A DNA stretch of 64,000 bases, taken from positions 2,790,001 to 2,854,000 of the forward strand of contig NZ_CP139970.1 in assembly GCF_034424545.1 (NCBI RefSeq). Reading direction: 5' to 3'. The notes beneath the pieces are model-generated. The model did not search any database, had not been told where the DNA came from, and saw nothing but the letters and a program-made list of their open reading frames with translations. Of this stretch, positions 38,206 through 47,784 are shown in pieces. Position numbers and translations under genes: made by a program. Source of the DNA: Trinickia caryophylli (GTDB taxonomy: Bacteria > Pseudomonadota > Gammaproteobacteria > Burkholderiales > Burkholderiaceae). How positions within the stretch are numbered: position 1 is the first letter of the stretch; every line of letters begins with the position of its first letter.

Positions 38206-38913
38206 TCAATGCGCGTGCAGATAGACCCATGACGCCATCGCGCCGCCCGCGAACGGCCCGCACACGGGAATCCAGGCGTAGCGCCAGTCGCTCGTGCGCT
38301 TGCCGGGGATGGGCAGCAGGGCGTGCATGAGGCGCGGCGCAAGGTCGCGGGCCGGGCTCATCGCATAGCCGGTGGGGCCGCCGAGCGAGATGCCGATGCC
38401 GAGCACCAGCAGGCCGACGGGCAGCGCATCGAGCGCGCCGAGCCCGACCTGCGGCGAAGCAAGATAGAGCACTCCGAGGATCAACACGAATGTGCAGATC
38501 ATTTCGGTCAGGATGTTGTGCGGCACGCTGCGAATGGCCGGGGCCGTGCAAAAGCAGGCGAGCTTGACGTCCGGATCCTCGGTGGTCGAGAAGTGCTGGC
38601 GGTAGGCGAGCCAGACGAGAAATGCCCCGGCCATGCCGCCGAGCATCTGCGCGACGATGTACCCGGGTACTTTCGCCCAGGCGAACTTCCCGGCGAGTGC
38701 AAGGCTGACGGTGACGACTGGATTCAGATGCGCGCCGCTGAACGACGCGGTGACGTATACGGCCACGAACACGGCCATGGCCCATCCCCAGACGATGACG
38801 ATGAGATCGGCGCCCTTGCCCTTCGTGCGCGCGAGCAGCACGTTGGCAACGGCGCCGTTGCCGAGCAGCACGAGCAGGGCCGTGCCGAGAAATTCAGCGA
38901 TCAGTGGCGACAT
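38206..38913 (-). CDS. glpF: Glycerol uptake facilitator GlpF (aquaglyceroporin)
   Basis: Six-helix MIP-family channel for passive glycerol entry, 235 residues. The first pore loop keeps the NPA-type motif as HLNPVVT. The second reads GYAMSPARDLAPR, with Ser where Asn is expected; the Asp after Arg, which marks glycerol-conducting members, is present. ATG 38913 starts MSPLIAEFLGTALL. It lies 127 bp after glpK in a glpD-glpK-glpF unit. The 3' end is marked by the hairpin at 38047. Confidence 0.92.
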   Translation of the reverse strand: MSPLIAEFLGTALLVLLGNGAVANVLLARTKGKGADLIVIVWGWAMAVFVAVYVTASFSGAHLNPVVTVSLALAGKFAWAKVPGYIVAQMLGGMAGAFLVWLAYRQHFSTTEDPDVKLACFCTAPAIRSVPHNILTEMICTFVLILGVLYLASPQVGLGALDALPVGLLVLGIGISLGGPTGYAMSPARDLAPRLMHALLPIPGKRTSDWRYAWIPVCGPFAGGAMASWVYLHAH

Positions 38914-39040
38914 GGTTGACTCCGGAATGGCATCGAACGGCTGCGCGGATCGGCCAGGCCGCGCGCGCAGCGCTTCTTGGTTGTGGGTGCGACTCTCAGG
39001 TTCGCGTACGGCTGTGTGCGGCAAACAACCCGCACTGCGT

Positions 39041-40540
39041 TCAGGAGGCGTCCGCCCAGGCCTTCGCGGCGGTGACGGCGCGCTGCCAGCCCGCGAGGCA
39101 GGCTTCGACGGCGGGCTTCTCCATCGTCGGCGAGAAGCGCCGATCGAGCTGCCACTGGCGCTCGAGCTCGCCGATGTCGCTCCAGTAGCCCACTGCCAGC
39201 CCGGCCAGGTAAGCGGCGCCGAGCGCCGTCGTTTCGCTCACGCGCGGCCGCACGGCGGCCACGCCGAGCAGGTCGGACTGAAACTGCATGAGCAGATTGT
39301 TGGCGCACGCGCCTCCGTCGACGCGCAACTCTTCTATGCGGATGCCCGAATCCGCTTCCATGGCCTTGAGCACATCGACCGACTGGTAGGCGATCGAGTC
39401 GAGGGCCGCGCGGGCGATATGCGCGCTCGTCGTCCCGCGCGTGACGCCGAAGAGGGTGCCGCGCGCGCGGGGGTTCCAGTGCGGCGCCCCTAGCCCGGCG
39501 AAGGCCGGCACGAGGTAGACGCCGTCGCAGTGCGGCACGCTGGCGGCGAGCGCTTCGATGTCGGATGCCTGCTTGATGATGCCGAGCCCGTCGCGCAGCC
39601 ATTGCACGACGGCGCCGGCGATGAAGATGCTGCCTTCGAGCGCATAGTTGACCTTGTCGCCGATCTTCCACGCGAGCGTCGTGACGAGGTTGTTCCTGGA
39701 CTCGATCGGGTGTTCGCCCGTGTTCATGACGAGGAAGCACCCCGTGCCATAGGTGTTCTTCACCATGCCCGAGCTCGTGCACATCTGCCCGAAAAGCGCC
39801 GCATGCTGATCGCCCGCGATGCCGCCGATCGGGATTTTCGATGCGAAGACGGTCGTGACGGTCGGTCCATAGACCTCGGACGATGCCCTCACCTCGGGCA
39901 GCATGCTGCGCGGGATGTCGAGGGCTTCGAGCAGATCGGCGTCCCATTGCAGCGTGTGGATGTTGAACAGCATCGTGCGCGATGCGTTCGTCACGTCGGT
40001 GATGTGAAGCGCATGCTTCGTGAAGTTCCAGACGAGCCAGCTGTCCACCGTGCCGAATGCGAGCTTGCCTTGCCGCGCTTTCTCGCGCGCGCCTTCGACG
40101 TTGTCGAGGATCCAGCGGATTTTCGTGGCCGAGAAGTAGGCATCGATCGGCAGGCCTGTCTTCGCGCGAACCTTTTCCTCGAGCCCCTGCGCTTTCAGCG
40201 AATCGCAGAACGGCGCGGTGCGGCGGTCTTGCCAGACGATGGCGTTGTAGATCGGCTGCCCTGTTTCGCGGTCCCAGACGATCGTCGTCTCGCGTTGGTT
40301 CGTGATGCCGATCGCCGCGATCGACGTGCCGTTGAGTCCGGCGCGCGTGACGGCCTCGGCCGCCACGCCGGCCTGCGTCGACCAGATTTCCTGCGGGTCG
40401 TGCTCGACCCAGCCCGGCTGCGGGTAGATCTGGCGGAATTCCTTTTGCGCCACCGAGACGATGTTGCCCTGACGGTCGAAGATCATGGCACGCGAGCTCG
40501 TCGTACCCTGGTCGAGCGCAAGAATGTATTGATCCGGCAT
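39041..40540 (-). CDS. glpK: Glycerol kinase GlpK
   Basis: Phosphorylates glycerol to glycerol 3-phosphate, trapping it in the cell. 499 residues of the FGGY family: ATP-binding [19 protein letters not shown], glycerol-binding QTNQRETT-like [22 protein letters not shown] and [13 protein letters not shown]. Start ATG 40540 follows GAGA. It lies between glpD (113 bp upstream) and glpF. Confidence 0.97.
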   Translation of the reverse strand: MPDQYILALDQGTTSSRAMIFDRQGNIVSVAQKEFRQIYPQPGWVEHDPQEIWSTQAGVAAEAVTRAGLNGTSIAAIGITNQRETTIVWDRETGQPIYNAIVWQDRRTAPFCDSLKAQGLEEKVRAKTGLPIDAYFSATKIRWILDNVEGAREKARQGKLAFGTVDSWLVWNFTKHALHITDVTNASRTMLFNIHTLQWDADLLEALDIPRSMLPEVRASSEVYGPTVTTVFASKIPIGGIAGDQHAALFGQMCTSSGMVKNTYGTGCFLVMNTGEHPIESRNNLVTTLAWKIGDKVNYALEGSIFIAGAVVQWLRDGLGIIKQASDIEALAASVPHCDGVYLVPAFAGLGAPHWNPRARGTLFGVTRGTTSAHIARAALDSIAYQSVDVLKAMEADSGIRIEELRVDGGACANNLLMQFQSDLLGVAAVRPRVSETTALGAAYLAGLAVGYWSDIGELERQWQLDRRFSPTMEKPAVEACLAGWQRAVTAAKAWADAS

Positions 40541-40653
40541 TGTCTCTTCTCCATGTGTTGTCATGAGTTGTGTTGTTCGCCGCGTATCGCGTGTCGCGAT
40601 ATGCGGCGGCCCTCGGAAACGGCAGTGTGCGGACTGCTGACGGCCCTCAGCCT

Positions 40654-42210
40654 CTAGCCCGGCTGCGGCGACAGCGTTCCGGGCGGCGCGGCCGGCGCCG
40701 GCGCACGCGCGAACCAGGCATCGATCGCCGTGCGGGCCGGTTGCTGGTCCTTCGGCCCGATGTGCAGCCCGAGCTTCGTGCGTCGCCACAGGACGTCGTC
40801 GGCGCAACGCGCCCATTCGGCATCGCGCAGGTAGCGCAACTCGCATTCGTAAAGGCCCGGCGCGAATGCCGCGCCAAGTTCGTCGATCGATCGGGCCTGG
40901 CCGACGAGGCGCGCGGCGCGCGTACCGTACGCGCGGGCGTAGCGATGCGCGAGCGCCGCCGGTAGCCAGGGATGTTCGTTTGCGAAGCGCGCGGCGAACG
41001 CGTCGAAGCGAGCATTTGCGATGTCGCCACCCGGCAGCGGCACGCCTGCCGTCCACGCGTGCGCCCGATGCTCGAGCGCCGCATCGAGCAGGTCGACCGC
41101 TTCTTCGGCGAGCTTGCGAAACGTCGTGATCTTGCCGCCGAACACCGACAGGAGCGGCGCTTCGCCGGCGCGCGTATCCACTTCGAGCCGGTAGTCGCGC
41201 GTGACGGCCGATGGATTGTCGGCGCCTTGCTCTTCGAGCAGCGGGCGCACACCCGAATAGCTCCAGCAGACGTCTGCTGGCGCGATCTTGCGCTTGAAAT
41301 AGCGGTTGATGGATTCGCAGAGATAGCGAATCTCGTCTTCGTCGATCGCAACGCGCGCCGGATCGCCGTGGTATTCGACGTCCGTCGTGCCGATCAGCGT
41401 GAAATCGGTTTCGTACGGGATCGCGAAAATGATCCGCTTGTCCGGGTTCTGAAAAATGTAGGCGTGATCGTGCTCGAAGAGGCGCCGCGTGACGACGTGG
41501 CTGCCTTTGACGAGACGCACGGCATGATGAGCCGAGCGCCCGAGCGCGTCGTGCAGCAACTGGCCGACCCAGGGGCCCGCGGCATTCGCGAGCGCGCGTG
41601 CGCGCACGTCCAGCCGGGAGCCATCGGCGCAGGCAAGTTCCGCGTGCCATTGACCGCCCGCCCGCACGGCCCGCACGAGTTTCGTGCGCGGAGCGACCGT
41701 CGCCCCGCGCTCCGCGGCGTCGAGTGCGTTCAGCACCACGAGCCGCGCATCGTCCACCCAGCCGTCCGAATAGACGAAGCCGCGTTCTATCGAATCGACG
41801 AGCGGCGCACCGGCCGGGTGCCGCCGCATGGCGATGCCGCGCGAGCCCGGCAGCAGTTCGCGCCGCGCCAGATGGTCATAGAGGAAGAGACCCGCCCGGA
41901 TGAGCCAGGCCGGGCGCAGGTTCGGCATGTGGGGCATGACGAAGCGCAGCGGCCGGATGATGTGCGGCGCCGCGCGCAAGAGTGTCTCGCGCTCCTGCAG
42001 CGCCTTGCGTACGAGGCCGAACTCCTTGTATTCGAGGTAGCGCAACCCGCCATGAATGAGCTTGGTGCTCGACGACGACGTGTGCGAGGCGAGATCGTCC
42101 TGCTCCACGAGCAGGACGGACAACCCGCGCCCTGCCGCGTCGCGCGCGATGCCCGCGCCGTTGATGCCGCCGCCCACGACAAGCAGATCGTATTGGCCGC
42201 CTTGCGTCAC
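40654..42210 (-). CDS. glpD: Aerobic glycerol-3-phosphate dehydrogenase GlpD
   Basis: FAD flavoenzyme at the inner membrane oxidising glycerol 3-phosphate to dihydroxyacetone phosphate and passing electrons to quinone. 518 residues: FAD-binding [20 protein letters not shown], substrate-side [13 protein letters not shown], and DAO-type C-terminal [12 protein letters not shown]. The GTG start at 42210 has GAGGGA eight bases upstream; residues encoded further upstream look non-coding and cover the operator region. First gene of the glp operon. Confidence 0.95.
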   Translation of the reverse strand: MTQGGQYDLLVVGGGINGAGIARDAAGRGLSVLLVEQDDLASHTSSSSTKLIHGGLRYLEYKEFGLVRKALQERETLLRAAPHIIRPLRFVMPHMPNLRPAWLIRAGLFLYDHLARRELLPGSRGIAMRRHPAGAPLVDSIERGFVYSDGWVDDARLVVLNALDAAERGATVAPRTKLVRAVRAGGQWHAELACADGSRLDVRARALANAAGPWVGQLLHDALGRSAHHAVRLVKGSHVVTRRLFEHDHAYIFQNPDKRIIFAIPYETDFTLIGTTDVEYHGDPARVAIDEDEIRYLCESINRYFKRKIAPADVCWSYSGVRPLLEEQGADNPSAVTRDYRLEVDTRAGEAPLLSVFGGKITTFRKLAEEAVDLLDAALEHRAHAWTAGVPLPGGDIANARFDAFAARFANEHPWLPAALAHRYARAYGTRAARLVGQARSIDELGAAFAPGLYECELRYLRDAEWARCADDVLWRRTKLGLHIGPKDQQPARTAIDAWFARAPAPAAPPGTLSPQPG

Positions 42211-42263
42211 TTGTGCTGTCCCTCGATGCGTCCCGACTGGGATGGAAAATAAACTGAAGCTAT

Positions 42264-42293
42264 CGTGTTCGTTTGCGAAATCTATCGAACATT
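42264..42293 (-). promoter_or_regulatory. Candidate tandem GlpR operators upstream of glpD
   Basis: Compared with the E. coli GlpR consensus WATGTTCGWTAWCGAACATW, two overlapping 20-mers fit about 13 of 20 positions each: 42264-42283, with a full TGTTCG left half, and 42274-42293, with a full CGAACATT right half. TGTTCG and CGAACA also form one inverted repeat across 14 bp, followed by the palindrome TTTTCGAAAA. The site is 54 bp ahead of the glpD start, and glpR is encoded 1.2 kb away. Binding is inference. Confidence 0.55.
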
Positions 42294-42404
42294 TTCGAAA
42301 AAGGCAAGGTCGAGAAGTGGGTTCGAAACCGAACATCGGCTCAAATCGATGATCGACTGCCGCGACGGCGCTACCATCACGGGAAATTCTGGACGAGGTG
42401 GGCG

Positions 42405-42770
42405 ATGCGAGGATCGACGCGGGGTATTTGGGCAGTGGCGTGCGTGCTGCTGGGCGGGTGTGCGGGTATGGTCGGGCCCGGCGCGCCGTCGCTTTCGGCG
42501 CTGGAGCAGGTGTGCGGGGCGCAGACGGACTTCGGCGGGGACACGCAGTCGGTCTATTCCGCCTATCTCGACGCCTATGTGGCGTACCGGCACGGCCGGT
42601 TGCCGCAACAGGCGTATTGCGCGTTCCAATCGTCGATCGCCGAACGGCATGCCGCGCTGGCGGCGGCGGGCCCTGGCGCCCGGGCCCAATGGGCCGACTT
42701 CTTCAATGACGCGCGAGCGAGGGCGCTGAGTTGGCGCGCCGCGGTCGACCCGTCGCTGCGCGGAGGCTGA
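42405..42770 (+). CDS. Small putative lipoprotein, function unknown
   Basis: 121 residues starting MRGSTRGIWAVACVLLGGCAG, a short lipoprotein signal with lipobox LLGGC, so the mature protein would be lipid-anchored at about Cys18. The rest is helical and Ala-rich with no recognised domain (QAYCAFQSSIAERHAALAAAG). ATG 42405 is picked because the lipobox then lies at the right distance; GAGGTGG sits upstream. It is divergent from glpD and may share its regulatory region. Function unknown. Confidence 0.65.
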   Translation: MRGSTRGIWAVACVLLGGCAGMVGPGAPSLSALEQVCGAQTDFGGDTQSVYSAYLDAYVAYRHGRLPQQAYCAFQSSIAERHAALAAAGPGARAQWADFFNDARARALSWRAAVDPSLRGG

Positions 42771-42880
42771 GCTGCTGCTGCCACGGCGCGGGCGGCGCAG
42801 CCTGTGGCCGGCATGGCTCACGACGGGCCAATGGGCAGCTATGAGCGGCTATGAGCGGCTCCGGCGCACGCAGCAACCGG

Positions 42881-42900
42881 CCGGCCGCAGGTGCGGCCGG
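42881..42900. terminator. Hairpin between convergent genes
   Basis: CCGGCCGCA pairs perfectly with TGCGGCCGG across two bases. It lies between the stop of the putative lipoprotein gene and the stop of the small minus-strand gene, so it could end both transcripts. No T-run follows. Confidence 0.4.
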
Positions 42901-42930
42901 AGAACAAGAGGAAGGGAATGTGCGCTTTTC

Positions 42931-43128
42931 TCAGGAGAAGCGTTTCATGGCTTTGACGGTGGAGTTTCCGGATTCCGTCAGGCGCCACTGCTGATGGCCC
43001 GAAGCCAGATTCTCGAGCTGCACGAGTTGCTGCTCGAGCAGGGCATCGAGTTCTTCACGGTCCATGTCGATTTGATTGGGAGCGTCCTTCACGAGCAGTA
43101 GCGTGGCGAATTCATGCGGACTCAGCAT
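42931..43128 (-). CDS. Small conserved hypothetical protein
   Basis: 65-residue protein MLSPHEFATLLLVKDAPNQI..., acidic and Leu-rich in the middle (DREELDALLEQQLVQLENL), ending VKAMKRFS. The layout suggests a small winged-helix-like or helical fold. I recall similar small proteins in other Burkholderia but no function. ATG 43128 is chosen because GGAGAG lies a few bases upstream; ATG 43140 overlaps that site. The 285 bp between this start and glpR hold an AT-rich palindrome around 43279-43295 and no gene. Confidence 0.6.
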   Translation of the reverse strand: MLSPHEFATLLLVKDAPNQIDMDREELDALLEQQLVQLENLASGHQQWRLTESGNSTVKAMKRFS

Positions 43129-43413
43129 CGTTCTCTCCATGGGCAATCGCATTGCCTCGGCAACCGGCCTGCCGCCGCCGGTGCGCTCGACCTGTCGGGA
43201 GCTGGGATTTCATCGTGAGCAGGGCGCTCACGCCAAGGATCTGCAGTGTAGTCAAGCGATCGTTCAGATCCAAATCGTCCCCCTAAAATTTTGGGTTTGA
43301 CAACAGCCCGGGGGACAAGCGGTTGGCTCACCGGCGCCGTTTCTTGAATCCACTTGAAGTTTCGCGTGCAACGCAGCATGCCCGATTGATCGGGCGAGCG
43401 CCCTGAACGACGA

Positions 43414-44199
43414 TCAATGGTCTGCCGCGACGAATACCTGAAGCCCCGTGGTGGCGATCGTCTCGGCCATCTCGGCCGGCGGCGGCGCATCGGTGAAGAG
43501 TGCGTCGATCTGGTTCAGGTGCCCCTGGCGCACGAGGGCCGGGCGGCCGAATTTCGAATGATCGGCCGCGAGGAAAACCGTGCGCGCGTGCTCGATGATC
43601 GCCTCGGCCACGCGCACCTCGCGCGTATCGAAATCGCGCAGGGTTCCGTCCGGCTCGATGCTCGAGGTGCCGACGATTGCAAAGTCGACCTTGAATTGCC
43701 GGATGAAGTCGATCGCCAGTTCGCCGACGATTCCCTTGTCCCACGGGCGGACGATGCCACCCGTGACGAGCACCTCGCATTCGGGGTAGCCGCTCATCAT
43801 GTTGGCGACGTTGAGGTTGTTCGTGATGATGCGCAGACCGCGATGCCGGTTCAGCGCGCGCGCGACTTCTTCGGTCGTCGTGCCGAGATTGATGAAGAGC
43901 GAGGCCTGATCGGGAATGTGCGAGGCCACGAGGGCCGCGATGCGGCGCTTTTCCTCGTGAAACATGCGCTGACGCGCCGTGTAGGACACGTTCTCGGAGC
44001 TCGTCGGTAAGCTCGCGCCGCCGTGGTAGCGACGCAGCAGGTTCATATCGGCGAGCCAGTTCACGTCGCGGCGGATCGTCTGCGGCGTGACGTCGAAGTG
44101 GGCCGCGAGATCCTCCACCGTGACGAAGCCGTCGCGCTGTACCCAGTCGAGCAGAGCTTGCTGGCGCGCGTTCAGGCTGAGGCGGGGGTCTCGGGTCAT
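43414..44199 (-). CDS. glpR: Glycerol-3-phosphate regulon repressor GlpR (DeoR family)
   Basis: DeoR-family repressor released by glycerol 3-phosphate. 261 residues: N-terminal winged helix with TVEDLAAHFDVTPQTIRRD and LLRRYHGGASLP, then a DeoR sensor domain with FINLGTTTEEVARAL, NLNVANMMSGYP and FLAADHSKFGRPA. ATG 44199 begins MTRDPRLSLNARQQALLDWV. It is close to glpD and the candidate operators at 42264, which supports GlpR over other DeoR members. It is divergent from the gamma-glutamyltransferase gene (170 bp). Confidence 0.92.
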   Translation of the reverse strand: MTRDPRLSLNARQQALLDWVQRDGFVTVEDLAAHFDVTPQTIRRDVNWLADMNLLRRYHGGASLPTSSENVSYTARQRMFHEEKRRIAALVASHIPDQASLFINLGTTTEEVARALNRHRGLRIITNNLNVANMMSGYPECEVLVTGGIVRPWDKGIVGELAIDFIRQFKVDFAIVGTSSIEPDGTLRDFDTREVRVAEAIIEHARTVFLAADHSKFGRPALVRQGHLNQIDALFTDAPPPAEMAETIATTGLQVFVAADH

Positions 44200-44369
44200 G
44201 ATGGGGCGGCGGACGGGCGAATGGAAGTGGAGGTATTGTAAGACCTTCGTGCGCAGGCTCCGCCCCTGGGGTGTCTCGCCCCTTCGCCGGAGCACTCGCT
44301 ATCGGGTCGGCTCACAGGGCGGCCTCATCGGATCCTCCGCTATCGGATCGCCCTCTATCGGATCGCGAC

Positions 44370-46010
44370 ATGACTCGTTTCGACTGGCACAACCCGTATC
44401 CCGCCCCCCGCCTGCCCGTGTTTGCGCGCAACGTCGTTTCGACGTCGCATCCGCTCGCCGCACAGGCCGGTCTGCGCATGCTGTGGCAAGGGGGCAACGC
44501 CGTAGACGCGGCGCTAGCGGCAGCGGCCGCGCTCGTTGTCGTGGAGCCGGTTTCGTGCGGCCTGGGGGGTGACGCGTTCGCGCTCGTCTGGCACGACGGG
44601 CGCCTGCACGGGCTCAATGCGTCCGGTGTCGCGCCGGCCGCCTGGAGCCCGGAATACTTTCGGCAGCGCTACGGCGACGCGCGCAGCGGCGTTGCGAGAC
44701 AGCCGAGGCGCGGTTGGGATACCGTCACGGTGCCGGGCGTCGTTGCGGGCTGGGAGGCGCTGCACCGGCGCTTCGGCTCGCTGCCGTTCGGCGACATTCT
44801 CGCGCCCGCGATCGAGATTGCCGAACGCGGGTTCGCGGTGTCTCCGATCGTGGCCAGAAAATGGGCCGCGGCCGTGCCCGAGCTCGCGAGCGAGCCTGGG
44901 TTCGCCGCCACCTTCATGCCGCATGGCCGGGCGCCGGCCGTGAGCGAGTTCGTGCGCCTGCCCGGGCACGCGAAAACGCTGCGGCTGCTCGGCGAGGCCG
45001 GCCCCCGCGCGTTTTACGAAGGCGAGCCGGCCGAACGCATCGCCGCGTTCGCGCGCGAGGGCGGAGGCGCGCTTACCGACCGGGATCTTCGCGAATACCG
45101 CGCCGAGTGGGTCGAGCCAATCGGCAAAGACTATCGCGGCTACACAGTCCACGAAATTCCGCCGAATGGCCAGGGCATCGCGGCGCTCATCGCGCTGGGA
45201 ATTCTCGAGCGCTTCGATCTGGCCGCGCTCGTACGCGACGGCGTGGACGCGCAGCACCTGCAGATCGAGGCGATGAAGCTCGCGTTCGCCGACGTCTACC
45301 GTTATGTCGCGGATCCGGCATCGATGGAACTCACGCCGCAGGAGATGCTCGACGACGCATATCTCGAGGCGCGCGCGGCGCTGATCGACCCGAGACGTGC
45401 GCGTCATCATGCGTTTGGCATGCCGCGCGCGGGCGGCACCGTTTACCTGGCGGCGGCCGACGAGCGAGGAACGATGGTCAGTTTCATTCAATCGAACTAC
45501 ATGGGCTTCGGCTCGGGCGTGGTCGTCCCTGGCATGGGCATCGCATTGCAGAACCGCGGCTGTGGCTTCTCGATGGACCCGCGCTCGGCGAACGTGGTGG
45601 CGGGCGGCAAGCGGCCGTTTCATACGATCATCCCCGCGTTTCTGACAGAGCGTGCCGAGGGCGTCCAGCGGCCCGTCATGAGCTTCGGCGTGATGGGCGG
45701 CGACATGCAGCCGCAAGGCCATGTGCAGACGATCGTGCGCATGCTCGATTTTGGCCAGCAGCCGCAGGCCGCCTGCGACGCGCCGCGCTGGAAGGTCAAT
45801 CGGGACTTCACGATCGATTTGGAGGCAACATTCGAACGCGAGACGGCGGCAGAACTGAAAGCGCGCGGCCATGTCGTCGAATCGTTCGACGATCCCTATA
45901 TGGACTTCGGCGCCGGGCAATTCATCTGGAAGCTCGATGAAATGAACGCCGAATGCGGCTATGTAGCAGCCAGCGACAGCCGGCGCGACGGCCTTGCGGC
46001 AGGTTTCTGA
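44370..46010 (+). CDS. Gamma-glutamyltransferase family protein
   Basis: Ntn-hydrolase of 546 residues that should self-cleave before Thr357 (motif GGTVYLAAADERGTMVS), giving a large and a small subunit. Other family segments: GGNAVDAALAAAAALVVVEP, CGLGGDAFALVW, PPNGQGIAALIALGIL and GFSMDPRSANVVAGGKRP. Unlike E. coli Ggt there is no signal peptide, so a cytosolic YwrD-like enzyme is more likely, acting on gamma-glutamyl compounds or related amides. ATG 44370 fits the family start. Upstream, CTATCGGATCGC occurs twice in a short direct repeat. Substrate not assigned. Confidence 0.88.
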   Translation: MTRFDWHNPYPAPRLPVFARNVVSTSHPLAAQAGLRMLWQGGNAVDAALAAAAALVVVEPVSCGLGGDAFALVWHDGRLHGLNASGVAPAAWSPEYFRQRYGDARSGVARQPRRGWDTVTVPGVVAGWEALHRRFGSLPFGDILAPAIEIAERGFAVSPIVARKWAAAVPELASEPGFAATFMPHGRAPAVSEFVRLPGHAKTLRLLGEAGPRAFYEGEPAERIAAFAREGGGALTDRDLREYRAEWVEPIGKDYRGYTVHEIPPNGQGIAALIALGILERFDLAALVRDGVDAQHLQIEAMKLAFADVYRYVADPASMELTPQEMLDDAYLEARAALIDPRRARHHAFGMPRAGGTVYLAAADERGTMVSFIQSNYMGFGSGVVVPGMGIALQNRGCGFSMDPRSANVVAGGKRPFHTIIPAFLTERAEGVQRPVMSFGVMGGDMQPQGHVQTIVRMLDFGQQPQAACDAPRWKVNRDFTIDLEATFERETAAELKARGHVVESFDDPYMDFGAGQFIWKLDEMNAECGYVAASDSRRDGLAAGF

Positions 46011-46272
46011 GCATCTTGAAAATAGGCGTTGTAATGTGGCGAAACATGCCGCAATCGTCTAACAGTTCGGGCGGCTTCCGTGCGAGGAACCGAGCGCGCG
46101 ATATCGGGTCTTTGCATTGTGCCGACGCAGGGTCGGCAAACTCCGGCTACCATGCCAGGAATAAGCTCTAACGAATTGGATGCGCCGCATTCGCCTATTT
46201 CGGCACGAAGAGATGCTCGAGGCTGCACGCGCGGGCCGGCCGATGGAATGCGGCATTGGGAGCACAACGCAA

Positions 46273-47106
46273 ATGTCGATGCATACCGAATCAAGGCACG
46301 AGATGCCCTGGCGTATCGAGGATATCGATCTGACGAGGATCGACCGGCAGCGGGCCGCCGCGAATGAAGATCTGCTGCTGCTTTTGTGCGCGGCGTCGTT
46401 CATCGAAAGCGGCACAGACCTTTATACGAGCAATCTCAGCGAGTACTTCCACGGCGATCCCGAAGTCTCGGCGTGGCTCAACAACGAGTGGGAGCCCGAA
46501 GAGCTTCAGCACGGGCGCGCACTGAAGGCGTATATCAACCACGTCTGGCCCGAGTTCGACTGGGATCTGGCATTTCGTAATTTCTTCGACGAGTATTCGA
46601 AAACATGCTCGATCGAGGCATTCGAAAAAACGCGCGCGCTCGAGATGGTGGCCCGCTGTGTCGTGGAAACGGGCACAGCCACGCTTTATCGTGCGATCAA
46701 CGAATGCTCCGACGAGCCGGTACTGAAAGAGCTCACCGATCACATTCGTACCGACGAAGTCCGTCATTACAAGCATTTTTTTCGCTACTTCAAGAAGTAC
46801 AACAAGATCGAAGGCAATGGGCGGCTTGCGGTGCTCGGCGCATTGATGCGCCGCGTGCTCGAAATCAAGAGCGAGGATTCGGAGATCGCGCTGCGGCACG
46901 TCTTCGCCATCCGCTATCCCGAGCGCGTGCAGGATGCCGCATACAACCGCAATCGCGCCGCGCGCATCAATACGCTCGTGCGCCGCAACCTGTCGGCCGA
47001 TATGTGCGTGAAGATGCTGCTCAAGCCGCTCGAGCTTCCCGCGCGTATTCAGCCGGGCGTGCACTATCCGCTCGCCAAGCTTACGCAGCACGTCTTCTTT
47101 CGTTGA
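46273..47106 (+). CDS. Ferritin-like di-iron domain protein
   Basis: 277-residue protein without a recognised name. It shows the four-helix di-iron pattern: Glu in AASFIESGTDLY, ExxH in EEWEPEELQHG-like WEPEELQHGRAL, Glu in ARCVVETGTATLY, and ExxH in IRTDEVRHYKHFF. This pattern is shared by ferritin-like oxidases and acyl-ACP desaturase relatives. The C-terminal 90 residues (after RRVLEIKSEDSE) are basic and may bind a partner. Start is uncertain: ATG 46273 follows GGGAG at 12 bases, ATG 46243 is possible. The 260-bp spacer upstream shows nothing clear. Activity unknown. Confidence 0.7.
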   Translation: MSMHTESRHEMPWRIEDIDLTRIDRQRAAANEDLLLLLCAASFIESGTDLYTSNLSEYFHGDPEVSAWLNNEWEPEELQHGRALKAYINHVWPEFDWDLAFRNFFDEYSKTCSIEAFEKTRALEMVARCVVETGTATLYRAINECSDEPVLKELTDHIRTDEVRHYKHFFRYFKKYNKIEGNGRLAVLGALMRRVLEIKSEDSEIALRHVFAIRYPERVQDAAYNRNRAARINTLVRRNLSADMCVKMLLKPLELPARIQPGVHYPLAKLTQHVFFR

Positions 47107-47166
47107 TTGCCTCGTGGCCGCGGGTTTTGCGGCTGCGCAGCGCTTCTTTCATCCGTCTTGCACGTC

Positions 47167-47724
47167 ATGACCGATTCTTCCCGAGCGCACGCTTTGCAGG
47201 CCACCGTATTCGACGAGTGGCCGGCCGAGCTGCACGCGCTCTTCGATGGGCTCTCGCTCGATCGCAAGGCGGGTTTTGCGGCCTCGCTCGTCGTCGTCGA
47301 CGAATGCGGCCGGCCGTGGACATCGCTGCTGAGCGCAGGGGAGCTTTACGCGCCCGACTCGCGCAGGCTTGCGTTTTCGTTATGGCGAACGTCGCGCGCG
47401 GCCCGCTGGCTCGGTAGTGCTGCCCAGCATCAGGCCTGCGCCTTCGCAGCCCTGTCATTCGTTCACGATGCCGTCTTCTATCAGGTGCAGCTGAACGTCG
47501 AGCCGCTCGCGGCCGATGGGGAACTGGCCTCGTTCGTCGCTTCGATCGATTCCGCCCAGGCGCAGCAGGTCGGCTATGCGCGCTTGACGAGCGGCATTGC
47601 GTTCAGCCTCGAAGCGGTATCGCGGGCATCGGTGCTCGAGCGCTGGCAGCGCCAACTCGCTGCGCTGACCGAGGCCGTGGCGGCGTGCCCGCCGCAAGGC
47701 GGAGCCGCACCGACGCGCGGCTAG
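47167..47724 (+). CDS. Putative pyridoxamine 5'-phosphate oxidase-like (flavin split-barrel) protein
   Basis: 185-residue protein. The central strand pattern SLVVVDECGRPWTSLLSAGE, followed by FSLWRTSRAARWLGS and a beta-strand block ending QVQLNVEPL, resembles small FMN-binding split-barrel proteins of the PPOX family. The match is to fold layout only. ATG 47167 is chosen over 47107 because the upstream part has no fold-like content. It lies 60 bp after the ferritin-like gene in the same direction, so a shared operon and perhaps a redox pairing is possible. Confidence 0.55.
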   Translation: MTDSSRAHALQATVFDEWPAELHALFDGLSLDRKAGFAASLVVVDECGRPWTSLLSAGELYAPDSRRLAFSLWRTSRAARWLGSAAQHQACAFAALSFVHDAVFYQVQLNVEPLAADGELASFVASIDSAQAQQVGYARLTSGIAFSLEAVSRASVLERWQRQLAALTEAVAACPPQGGAAPTRG

Positions 47725-47784
47725 CGGTCCGGCACGGAAGGCGGCCGGCTGGAAGGTGCCGGCAGGGGATGGGGCCGCGGGAGA

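Noticed and set aside
43297..43302. TTGACA box on the plus strand
   Set aside because: No -10 at 16-18 bp and no plus-strand gene downstream; glpR and the small gene are on the minus strand.
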